From: Aliamphritea ceti
GTDB taxonomy: Bacteria; Pseudomonadota; Gammaproteobacteria; Pseudomonadales; Balneatricaceae
DNA length: 64,000 nt
Assembly (NCBI RefSeq): GCF_024347215.1
Contig: NZ_AP025282.1
Coordinates: forward strand, 558,001 to 622,000
Direction: 5' to 3'
Shown: positions 37,449 through 46,355 of the stretch, one piece after another
How positions within the stretch are numbered: position 1 is the stretch's first letter
Layout of the letters: the number at the start of each line of letters is the position of its first letter
Made by a program: the position numbers and the translations under genes
The notes under the pieces: model-generated
What the model was told of the DNA's origin: nothing
What the model saw: the letters and a program-made list of their open reading frames with translations, nothing else
Database searches by the model: none

Positions 37449-38203
37449 ACTACAGCAACCTTATTATTCTGATGATTCAGAAGCTCGATATTGACGTTGA
37501 ACAGATTGCTTAATGATTGCTGGTTGGCAAACTGCTCGATGTCTCCCTGAAATGCCAGCTTGCCCTGCTTTAATACGATTACCTGACTGGCAAAGCGAAG
37601 TGCCAGGTTGATGTCATGCAGTACGATGATGACACCGCGGTTATGCTGTTGGTGAAGTTCTTTCAGCATGCTCAGTAATTCGTATTGATGTGCAAGATCC
37701 AGAGCAGCAGTGGGCTCATCGAGAATAAGTACCGGAGATTCCTGAGCCAGTAACATAGCTATCCAGGCCCGCTGTCGCTCTCCTCCGGAAAGTTGATCAA
37801 CTAAGGTATTGGCAAAGTCAGCGACGCCTGTTTGGAGCAGCGCCTGGGTAATTTTATGATTGTCTTCAGCAGAGTAGCGGCCTAATAATCCCCTCCATGG
37901 GAAACGGCCTAAACGTACTAACTCTTTTACTGTCAGGCCGGGGGCATCAGGCAAGTGCTGTGGAAGGTAAGCAATTTCCCGGGCCAGTTGTCGCTGTTTA
38001 AGTTTATTGAGAGGTTGCTCGTTAAAATTAATCCCACCCTTATCCGGATGAACCTGTCGGGCCATTAAATTCAGTAAGGTCGATTTACCTGAGCCATTAT
38101 GGCCAAGCAACAGCGTGAAGCTATCAGAACTGATCTGTAGATGGTCAATATCAAGAATTTGTCGTTGGTTACGATGTATCTGGATATTATCGAGTTCAAA
38201 CAT
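37442..38203 (-). CDS. fhuC: Ferric-hydroxamate ABC transporter ATPase FhuC
   Basis: A 253-residue ABC ATPase. Walker A GHNGSGKS is at residues 34-41, signature LSGGE at 138-142, Walker B VLILDEP near 158-164, and the H-loop in VLHDINLAL. Length fits FhuC/FepC. It powers siderophore import through FhuB. It lies 15 bases after fhuF and overlaps fhuD. Confidence 0.93.
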   Translation of the reverse strand: MFELDNIQIHRNQRQILDIDHLQISSDSFTLLLGHNGSGKSTLLNLMARQVHPDKGGINFNEQPLNKLKQRQLAREIAYLPQHLPDAPGLTVKELVRLGRFPWRGLLGRYSAEDNHKITQALLQTGVADFANTLVDQLSGGERQRAWIAMLLAQESPVLILDEPTAALDLAHQYELLSMLKELHQQHNRGVIIVLHDINLALRFASQVIVLKQGKLAFQGDIEQFANQQSLSNLFNVNIELLNHQNNKVAVVC

Positions 38204-38218
38204 AGTGAAAATCCGGCT

Positions 38219-38956
38219 TTATTCAGGAGTTGTATTAGGACGGGGGCAGTTGACGCATAATTCGCCATCCAGGCGTTTGTAGTGCATACAGCAACTGAGA
38301 CGGATAAGTTGTTGGTTACCATCAAACTGCATACCTCTGGGAGGCAGTTGAACCGCTTCCAGCCACAAAGGCAGATGGGCACGGATTTCAATTTCAGTAA
38401 ACGACCCAGAGATCTTTGGAACTCTGGCAAGCGCACTTGTTAACTGATCGCTAAGCAAGGATTTCGCCAGTTTTGGGCGCAGTGTGCAGACTTGTTGTAA
38501 CTGCTCCAGCAGCGAGTGCGTAAGTGCGTTCAGTTCTGCTCCGGCACGCACTATGAGTTGTGGACTATTCCCCTTAAACCAACATCCGGGTGGCAGGGCG
38601 TAGCCGGCGACAAGACCATTGTTTAGCTTCTGAGCTATCTGTTGCAGAGGTGGTATTGCTGACAGGCCATAGACGGCAGTTATTGCGATGAGTATTGGTT
38701 GCCATATCAAAAGTTCCCAGCTACGAACAGACCAGTAGCTGCGACCAGCTTCAGGATAATAATGTTGCCAGTAATTATAGAGTTCGTTCAGGCTTGACTG
38801 AGGAGTGCAATTGCGCCGAATCACATAACCGAACGGTTCACCAAGGTGGCCGCAAAGTAAAGGATTCAGCTGCTTAGTCATGCTAAACAGCTGTTCATAG
38901 AGGATATCTGGCGGTGGAGTACCGCCAGAGAGTTCATGAAATGTCTCAGAATTCAT
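38219..38956 (-). CDS. fhuF: Ferric iron reductase FhuF-type protein
   Basis: A 245-residue protein ending with the FhuF [2Fe-2S] motif CC-x10-C-x2-C (Cys222, Cys223, Cys234, Cys237 in SCCMHYKRLDGELCVNC). FhuF releases iron from hydroxamate siderophores by reduction in the cytoplasm. ATG 38956 is chosen because the longer frame would run far into the receptor gene; with this start the overlap with the receptor stop is 11 bases. Confidence 0.87.
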   Translation of the reverse strand: MNSETFHELSGGTPPPDILYEQLFSMTKQLNPLLCGHLGEPFGYVIRRNCTPQSSLNELYNYWQHYYPEAGRSYWSVRSWELLIWQPILIAITAVYGLSAIPPLQQIAQKLNNGLVAGYALPPGCWFKGNSPQLIVRAGAELNALTHSLLEQLQQVCTLRPKLAKSLLSDQLTSALARVPKISGSFTEIEIRAHLPLWLEAVQLPPRGMQFDGNQQLIRLSCCMHYKRLDGELCVNCPRPNTTPE

Positions 38957-41102
38957 ATTTAAGGGTAGCTTCAATGGTTCGGTCAGCACCGAACCAGCAG
39001 TTATTTGCATCAAAACAGCTGACATTTCGCTTATCAAACAGGTTGTTCACAGATAGATTGAAGCTGGAACCTTGCAGGCTGCTGTTATAAGCGCCTAAAT
39101 CCAGATTCATAGCCAGATCGACCAGTGTATATCCAGGAACTTTACGGGTGTTTGCAGCGTCCAGCTGGGTTTTACCAACGTAGCGAATACCCGTGCCCAG
39201 GCGCATGGCGTTGCTCAGCTGATAGTTTGTCCATAGGGTTGCTTTGTTTTCAGGCACCCATACAGGTGTTTTACCTTGCAGGCCTTTGTTGTCCTTTGTG
39301 AACTCCATATCCAGAACGGTTGCTGTGAAATCGACGCTGAGCTGATCGCTCAGATCACTGCTGATTTCAAACTCGATACCCTGAGAACGCACTTCACCAG
39401 CCTGTATTTGATCTAATGCGCCACCGGATGGATCCCGGGTCAGAACGTTTTCTTTCATGATTCGAAAGGCTGACAGTGTGAAATTAGTATCGCTACCCAG
39501 GGGCGCAAACTTTATGCCTGTTTCCCACTGATGGCTGGTGGCCGGTTTAAATACTTTGCCGTTACGATCACTACCACCGACTGGCTCAAAACTTTCCGAA
39601 TAGCTAATGAACGGTGCCAGGCCGTTATCAAAGTTATATAGTGCGCCGATCCGGCCAGAGAAGTTGGTTTGTTCTATGTTGTTGTTAACTGCAGCGTTAT
39701 ATTTACGGCCCTTTTCAGTGGACTTATAGTCATCGTAGCGACCACCGGCGATGACTACCCAGTTACCCAGGCGGATTTGGTCTTGCAGATAAATACCCAC
39801 CTGCTTGCGCTCAATATCAAAATCACTGCTATAGACTGTGTTGGTCAGGGTCATTCCAGGGTTAATCTGGTGGTGATCTGGCGCAAACAGATCAATCGTT
39901 GCAGTTGCCGCATCCTCATATTTAATGTTGGACTTAAGCCTTTGGAAATCTATACCTGCCAGTACATTGTGCTCGATATTTCCCAGTTGAACACGGCCAG
40001 ATAGCTGGTTATCCACAGTGAAGCCTTTGGATGACTCATCAGTCAGATAGGCGCGTCTGTTAAGAGTGCGGTTGTCAGCAGCAAAACTACCACTGTGATA
40101 GGTGTTTTTTTGTAAAGCATCGGCGTCCATAACGCGCGCGTTATGCAGGAATGTCCAGTTATCATTGAATGCATGGCTTAGCTTATAGCCAAGTAATGTG
40201 ACATCCCGGTCATAGACATTCCAGTTTGCATCGCCAGCAAAGCTGGTAGTAGGTAATTCGCCATTAGGGTTACTGAATACAGAACCCGCTGCGGGTACTG
40301 TATTGTAAATACCAGCAGCAGGATCCTTCTGTGTGTACAGATTGAAGTTCAGTAATGTCTGGTCTGTTAGCTGCCAGTCGACTGAACCTGCAATGAGGTA
40401 ACGTTCTTCTTCAGCAGTGACAGCCTGGCTGTCTTTTTGGCGGGCTAATCCGGTGAATGTATAGGATAAGTCCTCGCGGCCAGCAATACTGCCTGTCTTA
40501 TCGATGGTGGTTTGACGCAGATTATTGCTGCCAATCGAGGCTGATATACTGCCGGTTTCATCATGGTTTGGTTGCTTTGCTATGATATTGACCATGCCCC
40601 CTGGTGGCATTGCACCATACAGAACAGATGTTGGGCCTTTGAATATTTCTATCTGCTCAATGGCAGCTGCATCTATCTGAGGTTGTAAATTCCAGTCGTT
40701 AAACAGTAGGGGTAAACCGTCATAAAAGTTTTGTGCATTCTGGAAGCCTCTGATAGTGAACTGATCCATTCGAACCACGCTGCCACCCCGGAGCTCAGTA
40801 TTCACGCCTGGTGTATACCGCATTGCTTCGTTTATTGAGCTCACACCGCGCAGGTTAAGTTTTTCCTGATCGATAACGCTTATGCCCTGAGGTGTCTCTT
40901 CCGGTTCCAGGGAAGATTTAGTACCAGTGTTACGGTATGTCTCAGCAATAATGACAATATCTTTTTGCACTTGGTTTGTAGCCTGGGTGCCCGATTGCCC
41001 GTCGGCGAGGACCGTTGATGGTAATGCTGCAGTAATAGCCAGCGTCAGTAAATTACGCGTGGTTGGCGCGAGAAGTGAAAGTTGAGAGCCTGTCGACAGC
41101 AT
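38946..41102 (-). CDS. TonB-dependent siderophore receptor (ferrichrome type)
   Basis: A 718-residue outer-membrane receptor. ATG 41102 gives a signal peptide ending PSTVLA. The plug domain has TPQGISVIDQEKL, MRYTPGVNTELRGG and FTIRGFQNAQNFYDGLP; the barrel ends with the aromatic C-terminus KYEF. Sequence style matches FhuA/FoxA-type hydroxamate receptors, and the fhuF-fhuC-fhuD-fhuB genes follow in one operon. A Fur-box-like sequence lies 55 bases upstream of the start. Confidence 0.92.
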   Translation of the reverse strand: MLSTGSQLSLLAPTTRNLLTLAITAALPSTVLADGQSGTQATNQVQKDIVIIAETYRNTGTKSSLEPEETPQGISVIDQEKLNLRGVSSINEAMRYTPGVNTELRGGSVVRMDQFTIRGFQNAQNFYDGLPLLFNDWNLQPQIDAAAIEQIEIFKGPTSVLYGAMPPGGMVNIIAKQPNHDETGSISASIGSNNLRQTTIDKTGSIAGREDLSYTFTGLARQKDSQAVTAEEERYLIAGSVDWQLTDQTLLNFNLYTQKDPAAGIYNTVPAAGSVFSNPNGELPTTSFAGDANWNVYDRDVTLLGYKLSHAFNDNWTFLHNARVMDADALQKNTYHSGSFAADNRTLNRRAYLTDESSKGFTVDNQLSGRVQLGNIEHNVLAGIDFQRLKSNIKYEDAATATIDLFAPDHHQINPGMTLTNTVYSSDFDIERKQVGIYLQDQIRLGNWVVIAGGRYDDYKSTEKGRKYNAAVNNNIEQTNFSGRIGALYNFDNGLAPFISYSESFEPVGGSDRNGKVFKPATSHQWETGIKFAPLGSDTNFTLSAFRIMKENVLTRDPSGGALDQIQAGEVRSQGIEFEISSDLSDQLSVDFTATVLDMEFTKDNKGLQGKTPVWVPENKATLWTNYQLSNAMRLGTGIRYVGKTQLDAANTRKVPGYTLVDLAMNLDLGAYNSSLQGSSFNLSVNNLFDKRNVSCFDANNCWFGADRTIEATLKYEF

Positions 41103-41156
41103 TGTGGTACCCGAATTACAGAAAAGTTGATGAAAAAGAAAACAATTCTTATTTCG

Positions 41157-41175
41157 GTAAATGATAATGAGTAGC
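41157..41175 (-). promoter_or_regulatory. Predicted Fur box upstream of the siderophore receptor operon
   Basis: The 19-bp site GTAAATGATAATGAGTAGC matches the E. coli Fur consensus at 14 of 19 positions by eye. It lies in the 111-bp gap before the receptor start, where iron repression would be expected. Confidence 0.65.
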
Positions 41176-41213
41176 TGAATGACGAACTTAACCATTTGGT
41201 GCAAGTTTGGTTG

Positions 41214-42134
41214 TCAGAAGCGGATGGATGAATCTGCAGAGCTAACAGGCATCCAGTATTCCATGTAAGCGTCGGCGCATTGCGGGTCAAAATTACGGCC
41301 GTAGACTTCAAGTTCGTAGCCATTTTCGCCTTTATAGCCTGATTCTGGTAACCAATTACACAGAAACCATTCCAGTGTTTTATCTACGTTTTTAACGTGG
41401 CCGCGATAGGGAATTACTGCATAGGTTTGTTCAGGAATTTCAACACACTGTAGCAGGGAGCAAAGATCTTCAGCCGGATTTTTAAAGCAGGCCCAGTAAG
41501 GGAGGTTGCTCGTAGCTTCTTCTGCATTCAGGTTTATTACGCCAATATTATCGAAATGACAAAAGGCATCTATTGGCACACAGCGAGCCAGCTTTGTCCA
41601 AATTTCAGGAACCTTCTGGTCGTAATTAGGTGTTTCTGAAAAGAGCCCGTCAATGTGGCCACAAACGCCGTAAAGCTTTGTAGCCGGGCGGGTTTCAATT
41701 TTTACCTGCAACAGCTTCGGTGGTAGTTCTGGTTTAAGGCGGTCGGGGCGGCTCAACGATAAGGGCTGGCGTAGACCCTGAAATTCGCCACGTTTACGGT
41801 ATTTACCCGGAGGGCAGCCGTATTCTTTTCGAAAACTGCGGTTAAAACTGATCTCAGATTCAAAACCACAATTGAGCGCAATATCTAATTGACGAAGTTT
41901 GGTCGTCAGTAAAAGTTTGGCAGCAGTACTCAGGCGAATGCCTCTGACATACTGAGCAACGCTCATCCCGGTTTCTCTGTCGAATACTCGCTGGAACTGC
42001 CAGCGTGACCAGCAACTCAGCTCGGCCAGGTTATCCACAGTAAGCTGTTGATCCAAGTTTTCTTCAATATACTGAAGTGCCCGTTGAATACGGGCAATTT
42101 GTGGAGGGCTGGTTTCAAAGGCTGGTGTTGCCAC
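41214..42134 (-). CDS. AraC-family regulator with GyrI-like effector domain
   Basis: A 306-residue regulator of the Rob/SoxS-like kind. The N-terminal AraC HTH pair has LAELSCWSRWQFQRVFDRE and CGFESEISFNRSFRKEYGCPPG. The C-terminal half (from about residue 130) fits the GyrI/AraC effector-binding domain (VKIETRPATKLYGVCGHIDG, IPYRGHVKNVDKTLEWF). It is just upstream of, and in the same direction as, the siderophore operon, so it may regulate it or be an independent stress regulator. The 242 bp upstream hold no supported gene. Confidence 0.87.
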   Translation of the reverse strand: MATPAFETSPPQIARIQRALQYIEENLDQQLTVDNLAELSCWSRWQFQRVFDRETGMSVAQYVRGIRLSTAAKLLLTTKLRQLDIALNCGFESEISFNRSFRKEYGCPPGKYRKRGEFQGLRQPLSLSRPDRLKPELPPKLLQVKIETRPATKLYGVCGHIDGLFSETPNYDQKVPEIWTKLARCVPIDAFCHFDNIGVINLNAEEATSNLPYWACFKNPAEDLCSLLQCVEIPEQTYAVIPYRGHVKNVDKTLEWFLCNWLPESGYKGENGYELEVYGRNFDPQCADAYMEYWMPVSSADSSIRF

Positions 42135-42376
42135 GGCACGGATCTCACTGGAAATGTCTGAAGCTGATAAGCCGACCCTGGCTTTGACTGTTTATTGATC
42201 AAATGATCAGACGGGATACTAGCGGGTTTGCGAATGGGTGTAAATGAGAATTGTTACTGTTTGTTTTGATTTGCGGATCATTAACAGAATCTTGATGTAC
42301 TTAGTGGCTGTACAATCTGACTGAGTAAAAATATGCTAGGACGGCTCTTAAGCTTTGATTACCTGAGGAAATACAG

Positions 42377-42838
42377 ATGCAGTATTGGTTATTTAAATCT
42401 GAACCTGATGCGTTCAGTATTGATGATCTGGCAGCAATGCCTGACCAGACAGAGCATTGGGACGGTATTCGAAATTATCAGGCACGTAATTTTTTACGTG
42501 ATCAGGTTAAGCTGGGGGATCAGGTGTTTTTTTACCATTCCAGCTGTAAGGACGTTGGAATAGTGGGTGTTGCTGAGGTAGTCAGGGAAAGCTATCCGGA
42601 TTTCACGCAGTTTGATCCTGAGTCGAAATATTATGATCCGAAGTCTTCACCGGACAAACCACGCTGGGTGATGGTGGATATCAAGCTGAAGCAGAAATTC
42701 AGTAAAATTCTGCCGTTGAAAGTCATAAAGGCGATGCCAGAAATTACAGAAGTCGGTCTGGTGAAAAAAGGCCATCGGCTATCGATAATGCCTGTGACAG
42801 ATATTGAATGGCAGCTGTTGCTGGCGGCAGCAAACTGA
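42377..42838 (+). CDS. EVE domain-containing protein
   Basis: A 153-residue protein that is a single EVE domain (PUA-like fold): YWLFKSEPDAFSIDDL at the start, WDGIRNYQARNFLRD, VFFYHSSCKDVGIVGVAEV and ESKYYDPKSSPDKPRW. EVE domains read modified bases; the bacterial role is not established. TGAGGAAAT precedes the ATG. It stands alone. Confidence 0.92.
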   Translation: MQYWLFKSEPDAFSIDDLAAMPDQTEHWDGIRNYQARNFLRDQVKLGDQVFFYHSSCKDVGIVGVAEVVRESYPDFTQFDPESKYYDPKSSPDKPRWVMVDIKLKQKFSKILPLKVIKAMPEITEVGLVKKGHRLSIMPVTDIEWQLLLAAAN

Positions 42839-42947
42839 AGCTTTTAGCGGTTGTCAGTTTGAACTGCCTGCGTTTTTAATTACCCTGAGGTCTGAATCGC
42901 ATAAGTGGTGCGCTAGATATTTAGGTATGTGGCCTAAAAGCGATTAG

Positions 42948-43400
42948 CTATTTAATTCTTACTTCGGTAAGTACTGAATTAGCAATAAAGCAGGCGTTGT
43001 GCGCTTTATGATGCAGCTCAGCTATTTTCCCTGCGTCAGGTTGTTCGCCACTGAAGATGATCTTAGGCTGTAATGTTACTTCCGTCATGGCTAACCTTCC
43101 TTCAGCATCTTTGCTTAAAATACCTGTTGCTTCATCGGTATAGCTATCCACTATTAGCTTGGCCCGTGACGCAAAATCCAGGAAAAACAACATATGGCAA
43201 CTGGACAGTGAAGCCACAAATGCCTCTTCCGGGTCGACATTATCAGCTTCAGACATGGGTAAAGGTACGATGTGTGGGGAAGATGACGCTGGTACAGTAA
43301 CGCCACCATCAAAACGCCATTCATGTCCCCGGCTGTATTTACGGCTTAAAAAATCTTCCTCTTTTCGCAGCCATTCCACCGTCGCATAGTATTCAGACAT
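42948..43400 (-). CDS. OsmC/Ohr-family protein
   Basis: A 150-residue OsmC-type hydroperoxide reductase-like protein. The two redox cysteines of the family are seen as Cys68 in SLSSCHMLFF and Cys137 in HNACFIANS. The DPEEAFVASLSSCH segment is typical. It detoxifies organic hydroperoxides in known relatives. It is divergent from the LysR gene at 43503, which may control it. Confidence 0.88.
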   Translation of the reverse strand: MSEYYATVEWLRKEEDFLSRKYSRGHEWRFDGGVTVPASSSPHIVPLPMSEADNVDPEEAFVASLSSCHMLFFLDFASRAKLIVDSYTDEATGILSKDAEGRLAMTEVTLQPKIIFSGEQPDAGKIAELHHKAHNACFIANSVLTEVRIK

Positions 43401-43502
43401 AATTACTTCCTTTAATAAAACTCATGTTGAGTGAAGTTTGAGATAGAATAAAAGGCGCTACAACCGATTTTATTTCAATCCTAATTAACTAAAGCTCATA
43501 TC

Positions 43503-44405
43503 ATGTTGTTATCCCGAATTTCACTGGCGTCTCTGAGGACCTTTTCTGAAGTGGCCCGACAGGGTTCTCTCAGCCTGGCCGCTGAACAGCTTTGTATCAG
43601 CCCAAGCGCTGTTAGCCATCAGATGAAACTGCTTGAACAACAGCTAGATACGGCATTGTTTATTCGCCGTGCCCGTGGTGTTGAGTTAACGGGGGCTGGT
43701 AAACATTTAGCTGAGTATGCCATACGTTCTATGTTGCAGCTTGAACAGGGGTTACAGCGGGCAACGCAAGCATCACAGCGGCAATTATCTGTTGCTGCAA
43801 TTCCTGCGATAACACAGTTGTGGTTGGTTCCTAAACTGCATCGTTTTTATGCACTGCACCCGGATATTGAACTCTCAATTATTGATCAGGATGCTTTGAC
43901 TGATTTTAATCAGCAAGCTGTTGATCTTCATCTGCACTTTGGCAGCGGTGAATGTATAGGGTTGAAAAACGAGTTGCTAATGCCTGAGTGGGCAGTACCT
44001 GTTTGTCATACGGATTTATTAGCAAAGTTTGGCAGTGCAAATGAGTTGTTAGAAGCGGACAGTACTCGCCGTTTAACCTATACCGGTTTTGATGAAGACC
44101 GCCCCGGCGGGCTTAACTGGTCTGGCTGGTTTAATCAGGCAGGCTTGAGCCTTAATCCAAATCAGGCGGTCACTCACTTTAATCATCTTGCGCCATTATT
44201 TTCAGCAGCCAGCTATCGACAAGGTATTGCACTTGGTTGGCAACAACTCATTCAGGATGAGCTTCAGGCTGGTCGTTTAGTTGCCCTGAGTGAGACCCGT
44301 GTGCATCTTAAGTACAGCTATTATGCAATCGCTCCTGAAGTGCATTTCGAACGGGACGTTGTGAAGCTGTTTTTAGCCTGGATCAGGGACGAATGTAGGA
44401 ATTGA
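43503..44405 (+). CDS. LysR-family transcriptional regulator (GcvA-like)
   Basis: A 300-residue LysR regulator. The HTH is LAAEQLCISPSAVSHQMKLLE with the GcvA-type lead-in LASLRTFSEVARQGS. The effector domain starts near LSVAAIPAITQLWLVP. It is divergent from the OsmC gene with a 102-bp gap. It is the last host gene before the prophage. Confidence 0.9.
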   Translation: MLLSRISLASLRTFSEVARQGSLSLAAEQLCISPSAVSHQMKLLEQQLDTALFIRRARGVELTGAGKHLAEYAIRSMLQLEQGLQRATQASQRQLSVAAIPAITQLWLVPKLHRFYALHPDIELSIIDQDALTDFNQQAVDLHLHFGSGECIGLKNELLMPEWAVPVCHTDLLAKFGSANELLEADSTRRLTYTGFDEDRPGGLNWSGWFNQAGLSLNPNQAVTHFNHLAPLFSAASYRQGIALGWQQLIQDELQAGRLVALSETRVHLKYSYYAIAPEVHFERDVVKLFLAWIRDECRN

Positions 44406-44442
44406 TGCTAAGAGCGGTGCAGTGAGCAGCAATGCATAAAAA

Positions 44443-44480
44443 AACGCCTCACAGGAATAGTACCTGTGAGGCGTTCTTTT
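44443..44480. terminator. Hairpin terminator displaced from ssrA by the prophage
   Basis: A perfect stem AACGCCTCACAGG / CCTGTGAGGCGTT with A- and T-tracts on both sides. In the uninterrupted chromosome it would lie directly after the 3' end of ssrA (minus strand); it could also end the LysR gene. Confidence 0.85.
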
Positions 44481-44484
44481 ATGC

Positions 44485-44514
44485 ATTTGGTGGAGGTGGC
44501 GGGTTTCGAACCCG
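44485..44514 (-). repeat. Left attachment site (displaced 3' end of ssrA)
   Basis: A 30-bp copy of the tmRNA 3' end (core GGTGGCGGGTTTCGAACCCG), identical to 57798-57827. Beyond it the tmRNA sequence stops, so this is the copy cut off from ssrA on integration. Confidence 0.93.
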
Positions 44515-44521
44515 TTCTGAG

Positions 44522-44580
44522 CACCTATCAAACTACATAAGTTGTTGTAATCCTTTCGTTTGGGTATTGTCACCTATCAA
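44522..44580 (+). repeat. Candidate integrase arm-type sites
   Basis: CACCTATCAA occurs at 44522-44531 and 44571-44580, just inside the left att site. CACCTATC also occurs at 57728-57735, inside the right end. Repeats placed like this are commonly the arm-binding sites of tyrosine integrases. Confidence 0.45.
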
Positions 44581-44699
44581 TGCACCAGCACTTTTTTAGG
44601 TGTAGTGTGGACACTTTGTGGACGTTTAGGTTTGCAATAGATTCTGATCATTATGTGAATTGTTAGTTGCTGTTTGCATTGTGATAGTTATACGTTGAT

Positions 44700-44731
44700 T
44701 TGACATACAGAAGTTATCATATATGATAACT
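44700..44731 (+). promoter_or_regulatory. Promoter and palindromic operator of the toxin-antitoxin pair
   Basis: TTGACA at 44700 and TATGAT at 44722 form a near-consensus promoter with a 16-bp spacer. The -10 lies inside the perfect 20-bp palindrome AGTTATCATATATGATAACT (44712-44731), the expected autorepression site for the HTH antitoxin. Confidence 0.75.
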
Positions 44732-44742
44732 AGGGACGGAAT

Positions 44743-45063
44743 GTGACTTGGAATGTTGATTTTTATGATGGTGTAGCGGAAGCCATTTTAGATATGCCAC
44801 CAAAGATTCAAGCTCGAATGCTTAAGTTGTTAGAAATGATAGAAAAGCATGGAGCTAACCTTGGCCCTCCTCATACTGAATCAATGGGTAATGGGCTTTT
44901 TGAAATTAGAGCTAAAGCAAAAGAAGGAATAGGTAGGTCGTTTTTTTGTTACATGGAAGGCACTAATATTCAGGTGTTACATGCTTTTGTAAAGAAGACT
45001 AAAAAAACTCCTAAGAAGGACTTGGATTTAGCAACGGATAGAATGAAAGAGGTGAAAAAATGA
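44743..45063 (+). CDS. HigB/RelE-family toxin (phage Gp49-like)
   Basis: A 106-residue RelE-superfamily mRNA interferase-like toxin of the Gp49/HigB type: MTWNVDFYDGVAEAILDMP, GLFEIRAKAKEGIGRSFF and VLHAFVKKTKKTP are the family core. Start is GTG 44743, with GGGACGGA just upstream. The toxin gene comes first, as in higBA. The stop overlaps the antitoxin ATG (ATGA). It lies between the att site and integrase, the place where Pf-type phages carry their own TA pair. Confidence 0.87.
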   Translation: MTWNVDFYDGVAEAILDMPPKIQARMLKLLEMIEKHGANLGPPHTESMGNGLFEIRAKAKEGIGRSFFCYMEGTNIQVLHAFVKKTKKTPKKDLDLATDRMKEVKK

Positions 45064-45344
45064 ACTTACAAGCATTGAAGCAGCGCTCTCTTCAAAATGA
45101 AGATGTTCGTAAAGAGTATGATGCATTGGAAGGTGAGTTTGCACTTATCAATCAATTACTTGAAATGCGTAAGGCTGCAGGATTAACACAAGAGCAAGTA
45201 GCTGCGGTGATGCATACAAAGAAAAGTAATATTAGCCGCTTGGAAAAAGGTGGTGTTGCGCCGAAAGTTGACACTTTGAAACGTTACGCAAATGCTTGTG
45301 GTTATGAACTAAATCTTACGTTTCAGGCTAGAGCGGCAGGGTAG
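45060..45344 (+). CDS. HigA-type HTH antitoxin
   Basis: A 94-residue protein with an XRE HTH: MRKAAGLTQEQVAAVMHTKKSNISRLE in sequence, then DTLKRYANACG. It should neutralize the toxin at 44743 and repress the pair through the upstream palindrome. Translationally coupled to the toxin and convergent with the integrase (stops 2 bases apart). Confidence 0.87.
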   Translation: MNLQALKQRSLQNEDVRKEYDALEGEFALINQLLEMRKAAGLTQEQVAAVMHTKKSNISRLEKGGVAPKVDTLKRYANACGYELNLTFQARAAG

Positions 45345-45345
45345 T

Positions 45346-46314
45346 TTATTGTATCAATGGATTTAGTTTAACAGCATCCTGTAAGTGATCGGGTGCAAGG
45401 TGAGCATACCTCATGGTCATGGTAATCGTACTGTGACCCAGGATCTTTTGCAGGGTGAGGATGTTGCCGCCGTTCATCATGAAGTGGCTGGCGAAGGTGT
45501 GACGCAGAACGTGTGATGCCTGACCTTTAGGTAATTCAATGCTGGTTTTCTCCAGTGCTCGATTGAAGGCTGATAGAGAGAAGCCAAACAGCTTATCTTC
45601 TGTCCGTTTCAGTATTTCTTTTTCCAGATCCTGTGATATTGGTATATAGCGGTTCTTGCCGCTTTTGGTATCGGTGAACTGGATCTGTCCGTTTCTTATA
45701 TGGCGTTTCTGCAGTGACTGGGCTTCGCCCCAGCGGCAACCTGTGGATAAACAGATCTTACTGATCAGCAAGGCATCAGAGTGTTTGATAGTACTTAGTA
45801 GCTCTTTGATCTGTTCAGTGGTCAGGTAGGCCAGTTCAGTTTCTGCGATCTTGATGGGTTTAACGCCTTCAAGTGGATTTTGATAGTTGATCACCTTAGT
45901 GCTGATTAGCTCGTTGTAGATGGCCTTTAGGTACGTTAAGTGGTTGTTTAACGTCTTTGGTTTACAGCCTTCCTGCAACTTAGCGTTACGGTATTCAATG
46001 AACGCATTAGGGGATAACTTAGCGGCTTTAGGGTTACCCATCACTAACGCCATCGCATCAGCTGCACGCTTACGCCGTGTACCGTCTCTGAGATTGATAC
46101 CGCGATTGTTGTACCAAACTTCTATTAAATCCTTTAACCGACGGGTATCACCATTCGGATTCCACGCTTTGCCTTGAGTAGCTAAAGATTTTATATGTAG
46201 TTCGTAGCGTTGCGCTTCCGCTTTTGTATCAAACTTTTTACGTAGACGCGGGCCATCCCGACCTTCCGGACGGATATCTAGTAGCCACTGGTTGTCTGCT
46301 TTTTTGATGGTCAT
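45346..46314 (-). CDS. int: Phage tyrosine integrase
   Basis: A 322-residue tyrosine recombinase. The N-terminal arm-binding domain has PRLRKKFDTKAEAQRYE; the core-binding domain follows at about 55-155. Catalytic residues: Arg194 (STGCRWGEAQ), His268 and Arg271 (SHVLRHTF), His294 (LGHST) and Tyr303 (RYAHL). It should catalyse integration at the tmRNA 3' end. It is the last gene of the minus-strand cargo run. The first 227 bases are duplicated, diverged, at 48203-48429. Confidence 0.93.
   Translation of the reverse strand: MTIKKADNQWLLDIRPEGRDGPRLRKKFDTKAEAQRYELHIKSLATQGKAWNPNGDTRRLKDLIEVWYNNRGINLRDGTRRKRAADAMALVMGNPKAAKLSPNAFIEYRNAKLQEGCKPKTLNNHLTYLKAIYNELISTKVINYQNPLEGVKPIKIAETELAYLTTEQIKELLSTIKHSDALLISKICLSTGCRWGEAQSLQKRHIRNGQIQFTDTKSGKNRYIPISQDLEKEILKRTEDKLFGFSLSAFNRALEKTSIELPKGQASHVLRHTFASHFMMNGGNILTLQKILGHSTITMTMRYAHLAPDHLQDAVKLNPLIQ
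46088..46314 (-). repeat. Diverged duplicate of the integrase 5' region (copy 1)
   Basis: These 227 bases (start codon to codon 75) align without gaps to 48203-48429 at roughly 85% identity by eye. The second copy is the truncated integrase. The divergence means the copies came from different phage lineages, not from a fresh duplication. Confidence 0.85.
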
Positions 46315-46355
46315 GTTTTATACATCGAGACCGTAACTACAAAGACATGGGTTTT

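Noticed and set aside
44485..44514. A tRNA gene at the left end (the T-arm sequence looks tRNA-like).
   Set aside because: Only the last 30 bases of tmRNA are there; no acceptor partner, D arm or anticodon arm follows.
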